The notes under the pieces: generated by a model | The model's input: the letters and a program-made list of their open reading frames with translations, nothing else | Database searches by the model: none | Told to the model about the DNA's origin: nothing | Program-made: the position numbers and the translations under genes | Source: Harmothoe impar | Lineage: Eukaryota; Annelida; Polychaeta; Phyllodocida; Polynoidae | DNA length: 64,000 nt | Direction: 5' to 3' | Assembly (NCBI GenBank): GCA_947462335.1 | Contig: OX381721.1 | Span: 40,388,488 to 40,452,487, forward strand | Part shown: positions 45,201 to 58,000 of the stretch, piece after piece | Layout: the number at the start of each line of letters is the position of its first letter | Position numbering within the stretch: the stretch's first letter is position 1

Positions 45201-48200
45201 GGTGGTGTTCACATGGATGATGGTTGAACGCCGGTTCTAGTATAAGTACACTCGCTAAAAGACACAGTGGTTAGTCTGAAACGGTATGGTGTGGAAACTT
45301 CCATTGCTGGGAAGCCAGGGTATCTCTGCAACTGCTTATAAAAGCCCCATTGGGACCTTCGGTCTCCAGTGGATGAGAATGACTGGTGCTAGGTGCATTG
45401 ATACTCCGAGGGCTGGGACTCCTTTGTAACTGCTTGATAAATCCCCTTCTACGAGGGAGAGAAAGCCCAGGTTGGAAAGCCCACCCACACCCCTGTAAAA
45501 TCTGACTCTCAAGGAAATGGTGGTATGGGTAGTAGTGTAGGGGCTCAGATTACTTTTGGTCTCAGCACCAAGCAGCACCAAGCAGAGTGGGAGCATGTTT
45601 TGCACTGAATCGAGAAATTCTTATCTAATTTACCTGCAGTTTGCTGATAAGCATCATAAGGGCCAGACAATGGTGATAGGATATTAGTCCTTAACTTTTC
45701 TATTTCAAAAATTCATAGCTTAAAGCGGGGCTAGTGCCACTAAGACTACCTGCCTTAGCGAGTCACATGACCTCGATAGCGGAGCCCTGATTGGTCAATT
45801 GGGGCCGCTGGTTCCTGTGTGTTTGGTAAGAACTCAGTTGGCAGGTACCCGTCTTTGCTAGGAACGGTGCTAGCCCCCCTTTAAAGCTAAGCTTTGCTTC
45901 TACGTAAATGCATTTTATTCCATGTGGAGAAACAACTTAACCATTGTTTTGTATGGGAAGAGCCGTTCTCCACACCCCCGTGGAGAAACCAATCTTTAAA
46001 TGTCGTTTTAAAATGGAGTTGATCAACATTCACATGAAATAAACACAGAGATCCACCCAAATCAGTCTGAAATCCTGGTTTCTCCACTCGTGAGACCTTG
46101 GGTCGCATCACACTCGGCTGCGCCTCTTGTGATACGACCCAAGGTCCCACCCGTGGAGAAACCTGTCGACAGATTATCGTGGACCTCTGTCTATTTATGC
46201 ATTTTAAAGTACATGTATTCTGTTGGCAAGGATTCCAGTTCATGTGGTATGTTTAATTTCGATTAGCTTGACCAAAACCGAATATTTGGATGAATATTTC
46301 TACGGTCCGATTGCTGTTGTCTTGACCAGAGTTCCAGTCCAGCCATCTACTTTCTTCATTCAATGTCAAGTCTCAAGACAAAATGGAATCTAGCTATGTG
46401 AAACTAAAATTAAAACTGGTGCAATGACACTGCTTCCCAAATACGCCTATGGCTGTGCTTTCCCATGCTGTGGTCGACGTACAGCATATCAAAGGCCTGT
46501 CCCTTCCTCGGAAGAGCGATGGCAAGCACATACAGTAGATCTGGCAGAGTGGAAGTTTGTCAACAGATTCCAGTGAACGCAGTCAGAATACAGGTCCTTG
46601 AGTTAGCTTGTGTATTTCTCTGATGTCTTAACCCTAGAACCCACCTATTTGTTATCTTATGTGTGTTCTTTGAAATATCACAGCACATGGTTTTTGATTT
46701 GCAATATTGCAAGTGTGTGGAAGGTGGCCATGTTGTCTCTAAACTACAGTTCTGCCCCCTATTGTTTACCATCTGTGTTACTGAGGCATGGTGGCTCTAC
46801 CTGGTTTCTGGTCTGTAAATGTGCTTTCATAACTCTCCTAGCAGCATGTTTGGTTGACTATATGGGGGGAGAGTGTACTGCTGGTACCCAGCCTTTCTTG
46901 GGTGCTTTACTATCAGCAAAAGTGACATGGCCACCTATTTGTTGTTGGGCAGCATGTGAGCATAATTTCAATAAGAATATAGGATAGATTACCAGCTGAA
47001 TATTGCAACAGTAAGTGGACAATGTTTAGAAAGGTCAAGTCAACACAGGCAAGTTCCTCTATTAGTGCACAGTGGCATGTATTCTCTCAATTCTGAGCTC
47101 AAACTCCTGACACTGCATTTCAGGTGCCTTCAAATGCTGAGGCCATGACTGGCGTCATGCCATGATCATGAGTGAAGTTAGCTGAGTAAAAGAACCCTTG
47201 CTTCAGAAGTTCAGTAAATGTATAGGAGTTGGATTTCTATCTTTCGCCTCATCTCATAGATTCAATCATCCTGGATACGATCATCCTTGGAAGGCCTTTG
47301 CCGCTTCGGCCTACCATCACTTGTGGAAAACATAACTTAATAGCCCCCAAATGAGGATATGATTCCTCACTATGGTGGTAAGCTATAAGTGTGTAGACAT
47401 GATTTCTATTGAAGAAAAATTAAAATTAGCCCCAAAAGTGTCCGACATTTGACCTGTTTACCCTAGATAGGGAGTTCAAAATAGCGCTGCCGCTGCCGCT
47501 GTAGTCTGCCCGTTTCTGTGATCCAATATGCACCCTTCCTAATAGCACCCCCGCTGGTGCATTGCATAAAAATAGCCCCCCTGACCTCATTTCTTGAGCT
47601 ATAAAAAACATAAACCCCTCATTTTAATCACAATATCATGGCAGTCAACATGAATGGAGCTATTAGTGGAGAAAGATAAGAGTCTCTCTTTTCTGTGGCC
47701 TACAATATTATGGTGACATTCTTCATGTCAAAATGTAATAAATAAATATGAGTTGTTAAAAGTTGTTACCATTGGGATGTTGGTAATTGTGTTCTTGAAG
47801 ACATATGTGAAATTCAGATGTGTGTGCCACTGCCCAATGCTGTCCCTAGCCATTTTAAGTTAACCTGTTCTGTCTGAGTTAGAAGGGTGCCTAGGAGTGA
47901 TCATTCATTATCAACAGGGGGGGGGGCAAAAAATTTGGACCCCTTCACCGGGTGGGGGGGCAAAAAAATTTGGACCCCTATTGTCTTGGAGGGGGGGCAA
48001 ACAAATTTAACCTGTTTGAGCCAAAAAGCCTGCGCGTTACTATGCTTCAAAGGGCCCGCGCGCGAGCTGATTTTCGACCCCAAGGGGGGGGGGGGGTAAA
48101 AATGGTGACCCCTTGGCCGGGGGGGGGGTGTAAAAAGTTTCGCGCGCTATGCGCGGAAACCCTCCATCCCCCCCCCCATGTTGTTAAAAAAATGATCACT

Positions 48201-48555
48201 CCCTAAACCACCTTTTTTAACTTGCGAAAAACTGAAACTTTAGTCTCCTAGGCCTAGTCCTAGACCTAGTCCTTTGCAACATCAATGGACGTTAAAGTTT
48301 AACTTAAACTACACAAACAAACCCGGTCAATACACGTACTGACGTAGGCCTATGGATATGACATGACCTGAGCCAATAACCATGCTATGACATTTACTAG
48401 TATTACTAGACTGTCAGAGAATGAATGGGTTGCGTTTGTTTTGGTTTTGGCCTCTGCAGTCACGCCCTCTTCCGATCGACACGTGAACAGGCCGGGAAGC
48501 AGATGCGAACAGACGGCACAAAAAGCAGAACCTGAAACCTACCTTTTACGTGCAT
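39277..48555 (-). CDS. KANSL2: KANSL2, KAT8 regulatory NSL complex subunit 2 (about 391 aa)
   Basis: Subunit of the NSL complex, which supports MOF/KAT8 acetylation of histone H4 at housekeeping promoters. Eight exons join in phase. Two C/H-rich zf-C3Hc3H domains: about residues 29-93 ([53 protein letters not shown]) and about 298-375 ([41 protein letters not shown]). Between them lie a basic segment, an acidic one ([20 protein letters not shown]) and a highly conserved helix ([31 protein letters not shown]). Order and spacing match the vertebrate protein; the C-terminal tail is about 100 residues shorter. The first exon (13 coding nt, ATG at 48555-48553) is inferred from phase and donor GTAGGT. 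If wrong, the ATG at 44533-44531 is the start. Confidence 0.93.
39877..40262. mobile_element. Harbinger-like MITE with TAA duplication (copy H3)
   Basis: Inverted ends GGCCAGACCAAAAAAAAAAG and, read back, GGCCACACCAAAAAAAAAAG. Both continue TTGGTCAATGGATTTC. TAA at 39874-39876 and 40263-40265. CCATTGAC-type motifs recur inside in both orientations, suggesting nested or duplicated ends. It lies in the last KANSL2 intron. Confidence 0.78.
41566..41708. mobile_element. hAT-like MITE, 143 bp, with ATCTAA duplication
   Basis: Inverted ends CAGAGATGCCACT and AGTGGCATCTCTG. ATCTAA lies at 41560-41565 and 41709-41714, a 6-bp duplication like that of the element at 35282. The inside carries AGGAATTCCTGCAAAAGTAG, also seen near 15868. 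Confidence 0.75.
41715..42030. mobile_element. G-run MITE with TAA duplication (copy G1)
   Basis: Inverted ends GGGAGTGCTCATTTTTTTAA and, from the right, GGGAGTGCACATTTTTTAAC. Each is followed by CAACA and a long G-run. TAA at 41712-41714 and 42031-42033. Four long G-runs and one C-run alternate with AAAAATTTGGACCCC-type segments, plus a CpG-rich CGCGAACGCGCGCGAT core. It abuts the hAT-like MITE, sharing the TAA of its ATCTAA. It lies in a KANSL2 intron. Confidence 0.75.
43657..44186. mobile_element. Harbinger-like MITE with TTA duplication (copy H4)
   Basis: Inverted ends GGCTGCATGACAAAAATAAT and, from the right, GGCTGCATAAAATTAATTAT. Both continue ATCAGCTTTGC. TTA at 43654-43656 and 44187-44189. 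The ATCAGCTTTGCGGA motif is shared with H1, so they are one family. A G-run lies at 43699-43714 and A/G-rich tracts on the right side. It lies in a KANSL2 intron. Confidence 0.78.
44557..47893. other. KANSL2 first intron: repeats only
   Basis: No exon recognised. Features: a tRNA-like SINE head near 44936-44995 (GGTTAGCATACTGG, AGGTTTGATTTCC); a diverged repeat pair CTCTGCAACTGCTTATAAAA (about 45323) and CCTTTGTAACTGCTTGATAA (about 45420); the hairpin at 46095-46145; and SINE-related fragments at 46478-46510 and 47262-47275. Confidence 0.5.
46095..46145. repeat. Strong palindrome, 18-bp arms, in KANSL2 intron 1
   Basis: ACCTTGGGTCGCATCACA (46095-46112) pairs with TGTGATACGACCCAAGGT (46128-46145) with one mismatch. 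The loop is CTCGGCTGCGCCTCT. Outside it, GGTTTCTCCAC (46077 on) pairs with GTGGAGAAACC (46152 on), so the foldback reaches about 46076-46163. A further GTGGAGAAACC lies near 45979. Confidence 0.75.
47894..48203. mobile_element. G-run MITE (copy G2)
   Basis: Same family as 41715-42030. The left end GGAGTGATCATTCATTATCA has lost the first G; the right end is TTAAAAAAATGATCACTCCC followed by TAA. G-runs with AAAAAATTTGGACCCC segments and a GCCCGCGCGCGAGCTGATTT core align with copy G1. It lies in KANSL2 intron 1, about 340 bp from the presumed first exon. Confidence 0.72.
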
Positions 48556-49030
48556 TTAACTGCCAAAACAATCCTCTTTTACGCACTTGAATGGTACTAT
48601 CCTATGCAGTAGGCATTATTGCATACACTGTCATGTCGTTATAGTAGTGATTACTTCCAATTACGGTACAATAGAGGTGCAAAGTCGTAACGCGTAAATC
48701 CCTACGTCTGCACCGTCCACTGCCCAACTCCCGACTGATCTTGCAACGAGTTGTGGCGGTGTCCTCCTGATTTGCTGCCTGACCCTTACGTCATTTTCAT
48801 TTATTTAAAACATCTCCTAAATGTATCACCTATACACTAAACAAGTATGATGTATTATTATATTAAACAATCTCATACATGTTGAATTAATAAGTATTGT
48901 TGTGTGAAGAAAATACTAATTTAGAACATATTTTTAACCAATCAGATTTACGAAGAGCCTTTTCTCCGAAACTAGTCACTAGTACGCATGCGTAGTACTA
49001 CGTCTGTCTGTGTGTCTTGGTGCTGTGTAA
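48556..49030. promoter_or_regulatory. Divergent promoter between KANSL2 and cyclin T
   Basis: The two start codons point away from each other, 475 bp apart. The palindrome TACGCATGCGTA (48983-48994) holds the GCATGCG core of an NRF1 site and lies 37 bp before the cyclin T ATG. No TATA box. Transcription starts are not determined. Confidence 0.55.
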
Positions 49031-52000
49031 ATGGCGGGCGAATCACGATGGATATTTACTCGAGCTCAACTTATCGACACACCAAGCCGAAAATGCGGCA
49101 TAGACAGCGACAAAGAATTAAATTATAGACAACAGACTGCAAACTTCATCCAGGATATGGGACAGCGTCTCCAGGTGTATCCTTTCCAGTCTAAAATGGG
49201 CGTCCTAAATTGAGGTCAGGAGCCTCGTGCACCGAGGTCTTTCATTCCTTGCCTCTCGTTGTCAAATTGGGATTCGATTTAAATTGGTTATTTCTATCGC
49301 TTCCGTGGACACATTACACATCAACGTAAGGTGAAGTATCTCTAGATCATTCCTGACTTGTTTATTTATGATTTTATCATGTTATTAGGCTTTAGTACAT
49401 CTTGGAACATGGAACATCTACTGCGCAGTGCAGAGTGGCTTCCATCGTTCGAGTTGAAAGCACGTTCCTTTGTACGTGCAAATGCCGGCGACCGTAGTTA
49501 CCGGTATTTTCAAATTCTCGTAAAAAAGACAGCAGTAATGTCTTGTCACAAAGGTCTAGAATGTCTGTTAGTACTTAAGGTATCATTATCAGTTGATTAG
49601 GTAGGGTTGTTGTTTGTGTATTTAACTTAAAACCGTGTAACCTTGCTCCAGTGAAAGCCGGATGTGAGGGAGGGGGTTTCCCCGTCGGTCGTGCCATGAT
49701 GGGCGATGATTCATGCATTTGTAGGTGTATTCATAGTGGGAAACAACATACCACAACTTATCAATGTTTTTACTGTCGGATTGGAGACTGTAATTTGTGA
49801 ACAAGGTGACCACGCCCTAGAATTATATGTTCAAATGAAATTTGTATGGATGTGTATTCTCCTCATTCTAGACTAGAGTTAAGACGAGGCTAGATCATGT
49901 CACATTACAAATGGTGCTGCCTTTAAAGGCTTTATTTTTCATTAGCATTAGCCTAGACTAGAGAGTAGATTAGGATTAGCCTAAAATTGGGTAGAATCTA
50001 CATAGATCTATAATAATGATTTAGATCTAAACCCCTTTTTTATGTTATTATGTAAATGATCAATATGAATAAACATTTTTATTTTATTTTTTTTTGAAAC
50101 GGTTTTATTTTAACCTGGTTTGACATATCCTCGGTTATTCGCCGGTCTGCCGGTAGTCTCCAGGGAGGGAGGTCATGGAGGTGCATCCCAACTATTAAAG
50201 TCTCTTCAATTGTCTATTATAATTTGCACCTGACCTCCAGCCCTCTATACTAAACTTTGCATTTTTACTTTTGCCATCTTCCAAAGGAAATACAGGACAT
50301 TACAGGACAAACATGTGGGGAAGAGGGGTTGATCATGGCAATTTACAACTCGTATATACATGTGTTCACATCCCTAGTTCCCTATCTAGGCAGTGGCTTA
50401 CATAGTCGATTAGATGCACTTATTCTATTTACAGGGACATGCGATACAACCTATAAGGTAACAATGGGGCTTCTTCAGCAAGGGGAGTACCAAAGCATGT
50501 TCATGCTTTTCCTCCAATTACTTAGAAGTAAATAAGGGGAGGGGATACTACTGCTGGGTATTATTCGTACCTACGTTAGTGACTTTAGTGCCACCCAGTC
50601 CGTTACATAGTACCGGTGTCCCAGTCCAATGCACTCCTGTGTATTGTTCCTATTGGTCCAGTGGGCCAAGATGTGACACCTATGGTCACCAGATGGACAG
50701 TTCTGCTCTATCCTAGTGCGTGTGCGCCTCAGATTAAGTTCAGTTAAAGTTAGGGCCTTTACTTTAATATGGAGGCTCCGTCATACAGAACATAGCGTGT
50801 TTTGTAGTTCCATTTAGTATGTAGAAAGGAAAATAGCCGTCCCTTCACATCCTTGGAGAAGTCTTTTTTGTCACTCAACCACCTTATTTCAGGCGGTACT
50901 CCGTTCCATTGGGACTGTAACTGATATGGCGGTGCATTCAATAAGCTGGTCAGCTTGGGCCTGTTCATTTTCACTGTTGGGGCCTCAGTGGCTCTAGTGC
51001 CAGACTGGGGCAATATGTCCATCTGGCCGCCATACACCAGTCTGTGGCAGGTAGTTAGTTGTATATATATTCTGCGTAAGTCCGGAGGTAGCAGTTTCAT
51101 CTCAGTATACAGTGTCTTAATGGGAACAGTAGTGGGGTCCTTTATACTAAGACATATTCTTATCGCTATGTTACAATATATCTGTAACTTGTCATGATAG
51201 TTAGTGGTAACACCTGTGAGAAATATTGAACCATAATCAAAATATGGAAGTAACATTGTTTTAAAAATCATTTTTGACGTATATGTATCTGAGAAAAACC
51301 TGGTTTGCTTTAACATCCAAATCTTAAATGCTATAGACTGAATCATGCAATTTGCTTGAGAGATAAAACCCATCTCACTGTCTACGGTGATTCCTAGGTA
51401 CTTAAAAGTGTCCACCTCCTCCAGTGATGTGGTTCCCACTTTCACTATGAAGGGGGGGGGGTCTGGTACTCTGGTCACCAACATACTCTTTGATTTGTTA
51501 GCATTTATAGTAAGACAGTTAACATTACACCACTTAGACACCTGCGCTAGATCCCTCTGCATTTGGTATTTTAGCTCTACTATGGAGGGGTCAGTGTAAA
51601 TTAATAGAGTATCGTCAGCATACAATTTAAGCGTGGAAGCTATGGGTAGGTCAGGAAGGGTGTTTACATACATTATAAATAATAGGGAACCTAAAATTGA
51701 CCCTTGCGGGATTCCGAACGTGACTGGTTCAATGGGGGACACCACTCCATTACATATAGTTTGCATGATGACAGGATCATGATGTGTATTGGCGGTAGGT
51801 ACTTAATTGAAGAGGTGGGGTTACATTCTAGGACGCTTAATTCAAAGTCAAACCTCAGTTCTCATGGCCTTAGAGCTGTGCTAGCTTGAACTAGATGTCA
51901 GGGTTGTATGTACAGCTAGGGTTCAATCAGGGTACAGTGTACAGCTAGGGTGTAATCTGGGTACATACAATACACGTAGGCCCTCCTCCACATATATACA

Positions 52001-55000
52001 CACCTCCCCTATGTTGTAACATATGAGGGCACTGACCTTGTTGGAACACATCCACAATCTAAGGACGTGAAATGACGTTTAACCATGACCGAAGTGTCAA
52101 CTTATAAATAGCCATGACCGGTCAACCCTTGACAGTTCTATAGCTGTACGTCACATGACACATATATGCCAACCATGTACCTCACAATATTTAGTAGGAT
52201 TGCCCTACCATCAGAGAAATGTGTTAATTTAATCAAATAAGCCCTTTCAACCCCGACTAATACAACACCAGATGTGAAAGCACTAGTATGATCCCTGAAT
52301 TGTATTAAAACTGCTTTGACGGCCGGTACCTTCTGTTACCCTGTACCAGTGTTAGTTGAGAGGAGGGTTACAACTATTTAACCAGTATTTTAGCTGCTCC
52401 ATAGCATTGTAGTGTGGTTATAAATGTACACGTAATATTACCCTATCGTATGTCCATGACCATTTTCCCTTGAAAGGCTAAAAGGCCTGGGTAAGTCTGC
52501 CCGAAGAACTATAGGGGGTGGGGGGGGGGTCAATTTCTGGAGAAAATTTGCGTGCATACTTTATTGAAGCTCCTTATTGTATTGGCGGTTGTATGATCCA
52601 AGTGCATGTCAGGGATAGGCTGAGGGCACTAATCAGAAGGCCCTCGCTGGTTCCCTCACCCTGGATAGTTACAGTATTGTTTATACTGGGGGAACTTTTC
52701 ACAAGCACTCAGCCGGGACCTCATGGCAAAAAACGGTAGACAGTATTTTTTATATACATTGTGCATATAAATTTCAATAAATAAAATTAGGAAGCAACTT
52801 CCTAGCCCTGCGGGTTTATGACTACAACAAAATGGTTTCGGATTTACATTCACATGCATGGGAATTTTCAACAATAATGGCTATTTTCTGGCGGGCCTGA
52901 CACCTAGAAGATGATATGCACCCATATTAAAGCATTTGTCTTTTTTATCATTGCATGTTTTTACGCAAGGTGTTTAATCCTTAACTCAGTAAAACAGTAC
53001 TCAACTATGTATCAACACGGCCATTGTCTACATGCATCGGTTCTACATGTTCCACTCCTTCACAAAGTTCAACCGGAACGTAAGTACACCATGATATTTT
53101 GCTTGAAACATGTAATTTCTGATTAAGCAGTCATTGTTCAAAGTGAATGGAAAAAAGAACTGGTCAAGCATAACAGGTTTTCCCTCAAAATTCTCACTTT
53201 TGCCAGTGTGAAAGGTTCACAGTTATGACCTAAGATAACGAGATGTATCTGATAACCTACAGCTGTACAGGGCTATACCATATAACCACTGCCCAGACTG
53301 TCCAGACGAGGTGTGATAAAACTGTGGCACCTCAGGTTTAAAATGCTATTGCCTGTGTAGAATACATATTACTGATTTAACGCAATGATAATGAAAAATA
53401 ATTTTAATGTGCAAATGTGTGTTTTCAGAACATGGCAGCGGCATGTTTGTTCCTGGCTGCGAAGGTGGAGGAACAACCCCGGAAACTAGAGCATGTCATC
53501 AAGGTGTCTCACATGTGCCTCCACCGGGAAACCTTAGACCCCAAGAGTGATGTAAGTTCTACTTTAATACACTTTACTGTTTGACACAAGTTAAATGAAT
53601 TGTGAGGTATCATAAAATGATGTATATATTGGAAGGTTTAATTGGCAATGTGCTTTTGATGGGTTGAACAAGAAATGTTGGGTAATGAACACCCTCACTA
53701 TCAGCATTCCAGTGTCAGGCAAGTTCTGAAATGCCAAACCGCGATAAGCCCCCATTAAAATCACTACCATGTCATGGCCAAATTGCGATTTTCAGGAATT
53801 ACGAGCATATCGACATGTGAGTATTTCCGTTCAGGGCTATTAGTATAGTAAATATCAAAATTACAGAGGGTAGGACATCCTGTTGTTTAAATCAGTTTTG
53901 TGTTCACTTATGTCGTTTCAAAGAATTTCTTGATAATGATTCGATTACCATGCATTCTAGGATGGCATTTTACTGTTACCATTTTTGTTATGATTTGCAA
54001 AACATGATATTATGATTTCTGATGTCTAAAAAGCATCCACATTGACGTCTCTGCAGTTAGTCTACATTAAAAGCGACTCTTTAAGGTTATTGGTACATTA
54101 GGTATGTAGTGGTCTTGAATGGATTCTGCCAAGTGTTAAAAAGCAGCGACCAAGATCACAATGGAATGTTGTTTCACTTTCAGATGTATCTAGAACAGGC
54201 CCAGGAACTAGTTGTAAATGAAAACATTCTACTACAGACGTTAGGTAAGTGTCCACACTCCGCGCGGCCCAAGAAAAATATACGTGTCGGACAGGTCTTG
54301 CATGTCGTAAAAGAGTCAAATAATGTTGTTCGTTCCAAATGAAAAATGAAAAGAACAAACTGCAAAATCCTAAGGGAAATGATATGATGGATAATTTGTT
54401 GGTTTTGATTGGTCGGGGAGGGGGTTGTATATACATGTATTATATATGATGACCTCCATCTAGAGTTGGCACATATTTATGCAGTGTTGTAACCCAATTC
54501 CTTATTTTGTTTCTCAGGCTTTGACATCCAGGTGGACCATCCGCACACTCACGTGGTGAAGACGTGTCAGCTGGTTCGAGGTCAGTAATCAAACCATGGA
54601 GAGCGAGGATCATTGTCTTCTTACCATTTAGTCAGTTAAATATCGGACATTGCTTGATAATATAACTACAAATGCTATACTGTAGAAAATTAAGTTTTAA
54701 AATTTTTGATCTTGTATTTCATAAATCATTCAATACATAGTCGCACATATCCTTTGAATATAAATTTTTCATCTTTTGAAGTAGAACATATTGGAATGAG
54801 TAAGTTGAAATGATCCTCCTCGCCGGGATATTGTCTATGGGGTGCGTTTCGCTAAATTGTACCCGATTCAAAAGTTTTGAGCTTGTTCTGTCAGTACTCC
54901 AGTAGCCGATTTGAAGCAATATTCTGTATTGGTCAGCGATATCTTAGATATAACTGGGTCTGCCCTATATATTGACGAGCGGTAAAAAATGCTTAGAGAT

Positions 55001-58000
55001 AGCCAGGGAAAGACAAAGAGATGCCAAGCGTTGTGATTTTATCATACCAGTTATGCATTTTAGCCCTATTAAGATTTCATAGGCCTCATTACCATTTTCA
55101 GCGAAATGTGGTTGGAGTCCTGAGTGTAGGCTATGCCCTCTTTATTTAAGTTAGTTTAATGTTTACTTTTGACCTTTCAAAGAATGACTTGTAATCACTA
55201 TTTCGATCATGACATTTAACTGTTTCGATTTGGGTTAAGTTTTTCGACAGAATTTTATGTTTTTATTATTTAAAAACTCGTAAAAGTCGCCATTTTAGGT
55301 AGCACCTGACTTGGCATCTCTCGATAGTTATGGTTGGGATGGAATAAAAAAAAAGTTAAGATGTAGCAATAAAAGTCCTAGTCCTCGTAGCTTTTAGCTT
55401 GAAGACATTTTAAGTACCGTACTGAATTCAGGCATTAATAATGGGAAAATGGATCCATAAAAAGTACTCCAAACAAAAATCACGGATGATGCATGGTTTA
55501 CAAACCATCAGTATACTGAAGTATTGGATATTAATAGCAGCTTTAGTAAGAAGAGGTTTCCCTGGAATTCTTATAAGATAAGCAACGTCCAACAAACAGG
55601 TAATTCCCCCCCCCCCCCCCCCCCAAAAAAAAAAAAAAGTTATGTATATCTGCTTTGATGAAATGTTATGCAATGAAAACTACAATAATAGTAATGTATT
55701 CTTAGTCCACTAGCATCTGTTCCATTATGCTTTAGTTGTCTGGCGCAATGGTGACTTGCGCCAGATAACGGGAGACAATATTTTCAAGTGATGTGTTTGG
55801 GACGGGCTGTATTGGTCAGTATATAGTAAACACTATGATATAGACTGGAAATATTGCCTATGCTGAGCCCGTATCACTGAATCTGCAAGGCGTTGGCGTT
55901 GGACTAATATGCTGTGTTTTCTCTCCCGATGTCGCCCTGGCTGACGCTGTCTCCGACGACCTACAACCCCCCTCACGTCGTGCGCCTCACTGCTGGTCGT
56001 CGTTGACGTCAACAGCCAGCAAGGACCTAGCGCAGACGTCATACTTTTTGGCCACCAACAGGTTGTGTGTGCTTATCCTCTCGACACACACATAACCCGA
56101 CTCGCCACATTGCTCTGTTGTGGTGCGGTCGACCCTGTAGTTCTTATCCCAGTTTCCCAAAGACGGCTGACTGACTGAATTCCGTTCTGTGTATAGATTG
56201 TGTTTGCTCTTCAATACTAAAACGTATATGGTTAGATTTACGCCAGTATTGCTATGTGAATATGATTCACAATAGCCAGCCACCATGTTTTGAAACCTCA
56301 TATTACCAAATTCGTATACAATTTCGACCTCCTGAAAAGTGCCACATTTCCTATGATTTCATTACCAAAACTTGAGTTTTACCAAATTTGCATTTTCTGA
56401 AGAAGAACAAATTGTTGCGGTTCTACCCTTGTACACTTGTTGTTCGTAAATTTCACAAACCCTGTTTGTCTCACCGTTTCAAAAGAAAAAAACTTATGGA
56501 AGTCAGGCATCTATGGGTACAGATGATAGTCAAGTCTTTGGAAAAAAGAACGTTTGTTTCATGTTGTTGTCTAAAGCAAAAGTATTAAGTCATTTTGACG
56601 GCTCGCAAGCCTCGGATGCAGATGCATTGGACCATAAGTGGCCCAATCCAACAGCTGAAAGACCAGTATGACGAAGTTTGGCCCCAAATTCTGCAGTCGA
56701 AGGGCCACACCCAGAATGTATCTGCAACCTGGCGCGATATATACTACATTGAGTATCCAAAAAGACTTCAAAAGCCTGATCGTATGTGTTTAAATAGTGG
56801 TATATCTGTGATTTATCCATGTTTTTCTATTTGTTTCGCCTTGAAATTGTAACATACATGACATTCACAACAAATATTACCAAGTCTATCATTCCTGTTC
56901 TATTTCAGTGCATAGTCAGCCTTCCAAACTAGTGAGAAGTGAGATGATCCTTTCGCAGAGATGATATATTTTACCCGTGCCTTCTGCACAAAGCGCTCCA
57001 TTTTATATCTGTCACACAGGCTTCAGAATTTCACCCGAGTACATGTGTTGGAGTCATTTGAGATTTCCCCCACCCTTTGCGCCCTCTTCACCCACAGAGC
57101 GATAAGGCCACTGTCAGTCATCCGATTCCCTTTTCTCTCCCTTGAATTAATTTAAAAACCCAACATATTAGCTGTCTTATGGAAAAGCAAAGCATGGTAA
57201 TAACCCAAATACCCAGGTTTGACTTGTCGGCAACGCCTATCTTAGCAGTATACCTAATGGGGTGAATCTGAAGGCTGTGTGTACATGATATAAAGTGGTG
57301 CTTTGGTACATGGTGATATTGTCTCTGCACGATTTGTCCTAACAAGATGTGTCTACGTTACCTTTACAGCTTACACCTGACATCGATGTGTCTGCAAAAC
57401 AAGCCAACCGTGGTAGCTTGTGTCTGTATTCACCTAGCCTGCAAGTGGTCCAATTGGGAGGTATGTACAATTTCTCTGTTGACTGGTTTGTAATACAGAT
57501 GGTACTCGGTGGGATTGTATATCTATTGGGACTTAACGTTAATGGGCTTTTTCATCTTGTTAGTAGTAAGCCTTCGTGTATCTAACAACTGTAATATATA
57601 CTATATATAAAGCAGTACAGGGTGCCCCCACTGCATAATGCACCCACTTTTTGGTCTTCAAAATCCATGTGAACAGTGCAGCATTTAATGTGCACATGAT
57701 CTTTGACAGATTCCACAATCGAATGAAGGCCGTGAATGGTTTTGGTATACAGACAAGGATGTGACGCTAGAGTTACTGGAAGGTGAGTAATGCCAAATCA
57801 GGCAATCAGATCTATGTTAAAAAGGTGTATCCAATCACCATTGATAGGGATTTCCATGCAAAAGTTTACATGGTTGCTGTGTCACGTGCACTATTAAACT
57901 TTCGGGTCAGGGGCCAACCATTAGAAGGGGGCGGGGATCATATCAAACTTGAGTTTAGTTGCTCATAGACTGACAAAGAGGAGTGACTCTCCGATTCGGT

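Larger units (their letters stand above)
39277..48555 (-). other. KANSL2: Exon map of KANSL2
   Basis: Coding exons in transcript order: 48555-48543 (tentative), 44556-44304, 43355-43168, 42568-42454, 41430-41267, 41030-40939, 40691-40538, 39473-39277 (stop TGA at 39279-39277). All borders are GT-AG and all phases agree. Intron 1 (4.0 kb) and the introns at 41431-42453 and 43356-44303 contain MITEs. Confidence 0.87.

Noticed and set aside
49175..49176. First donor of cyclin T at GTGTAT (exon ending 49174)
   Set aside because: It would leave the exon at 52998 out of frame; using GTATCC two bases later restores the conserved [10 protein letters not shown] reading.
56595..56852. 85-aa ORF as an extra cyclin T exon or a gene
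   Set aside because: The exons at 56016-56061 and 57370-57460 join directly in phase and leave no gap in the cyclin fold.
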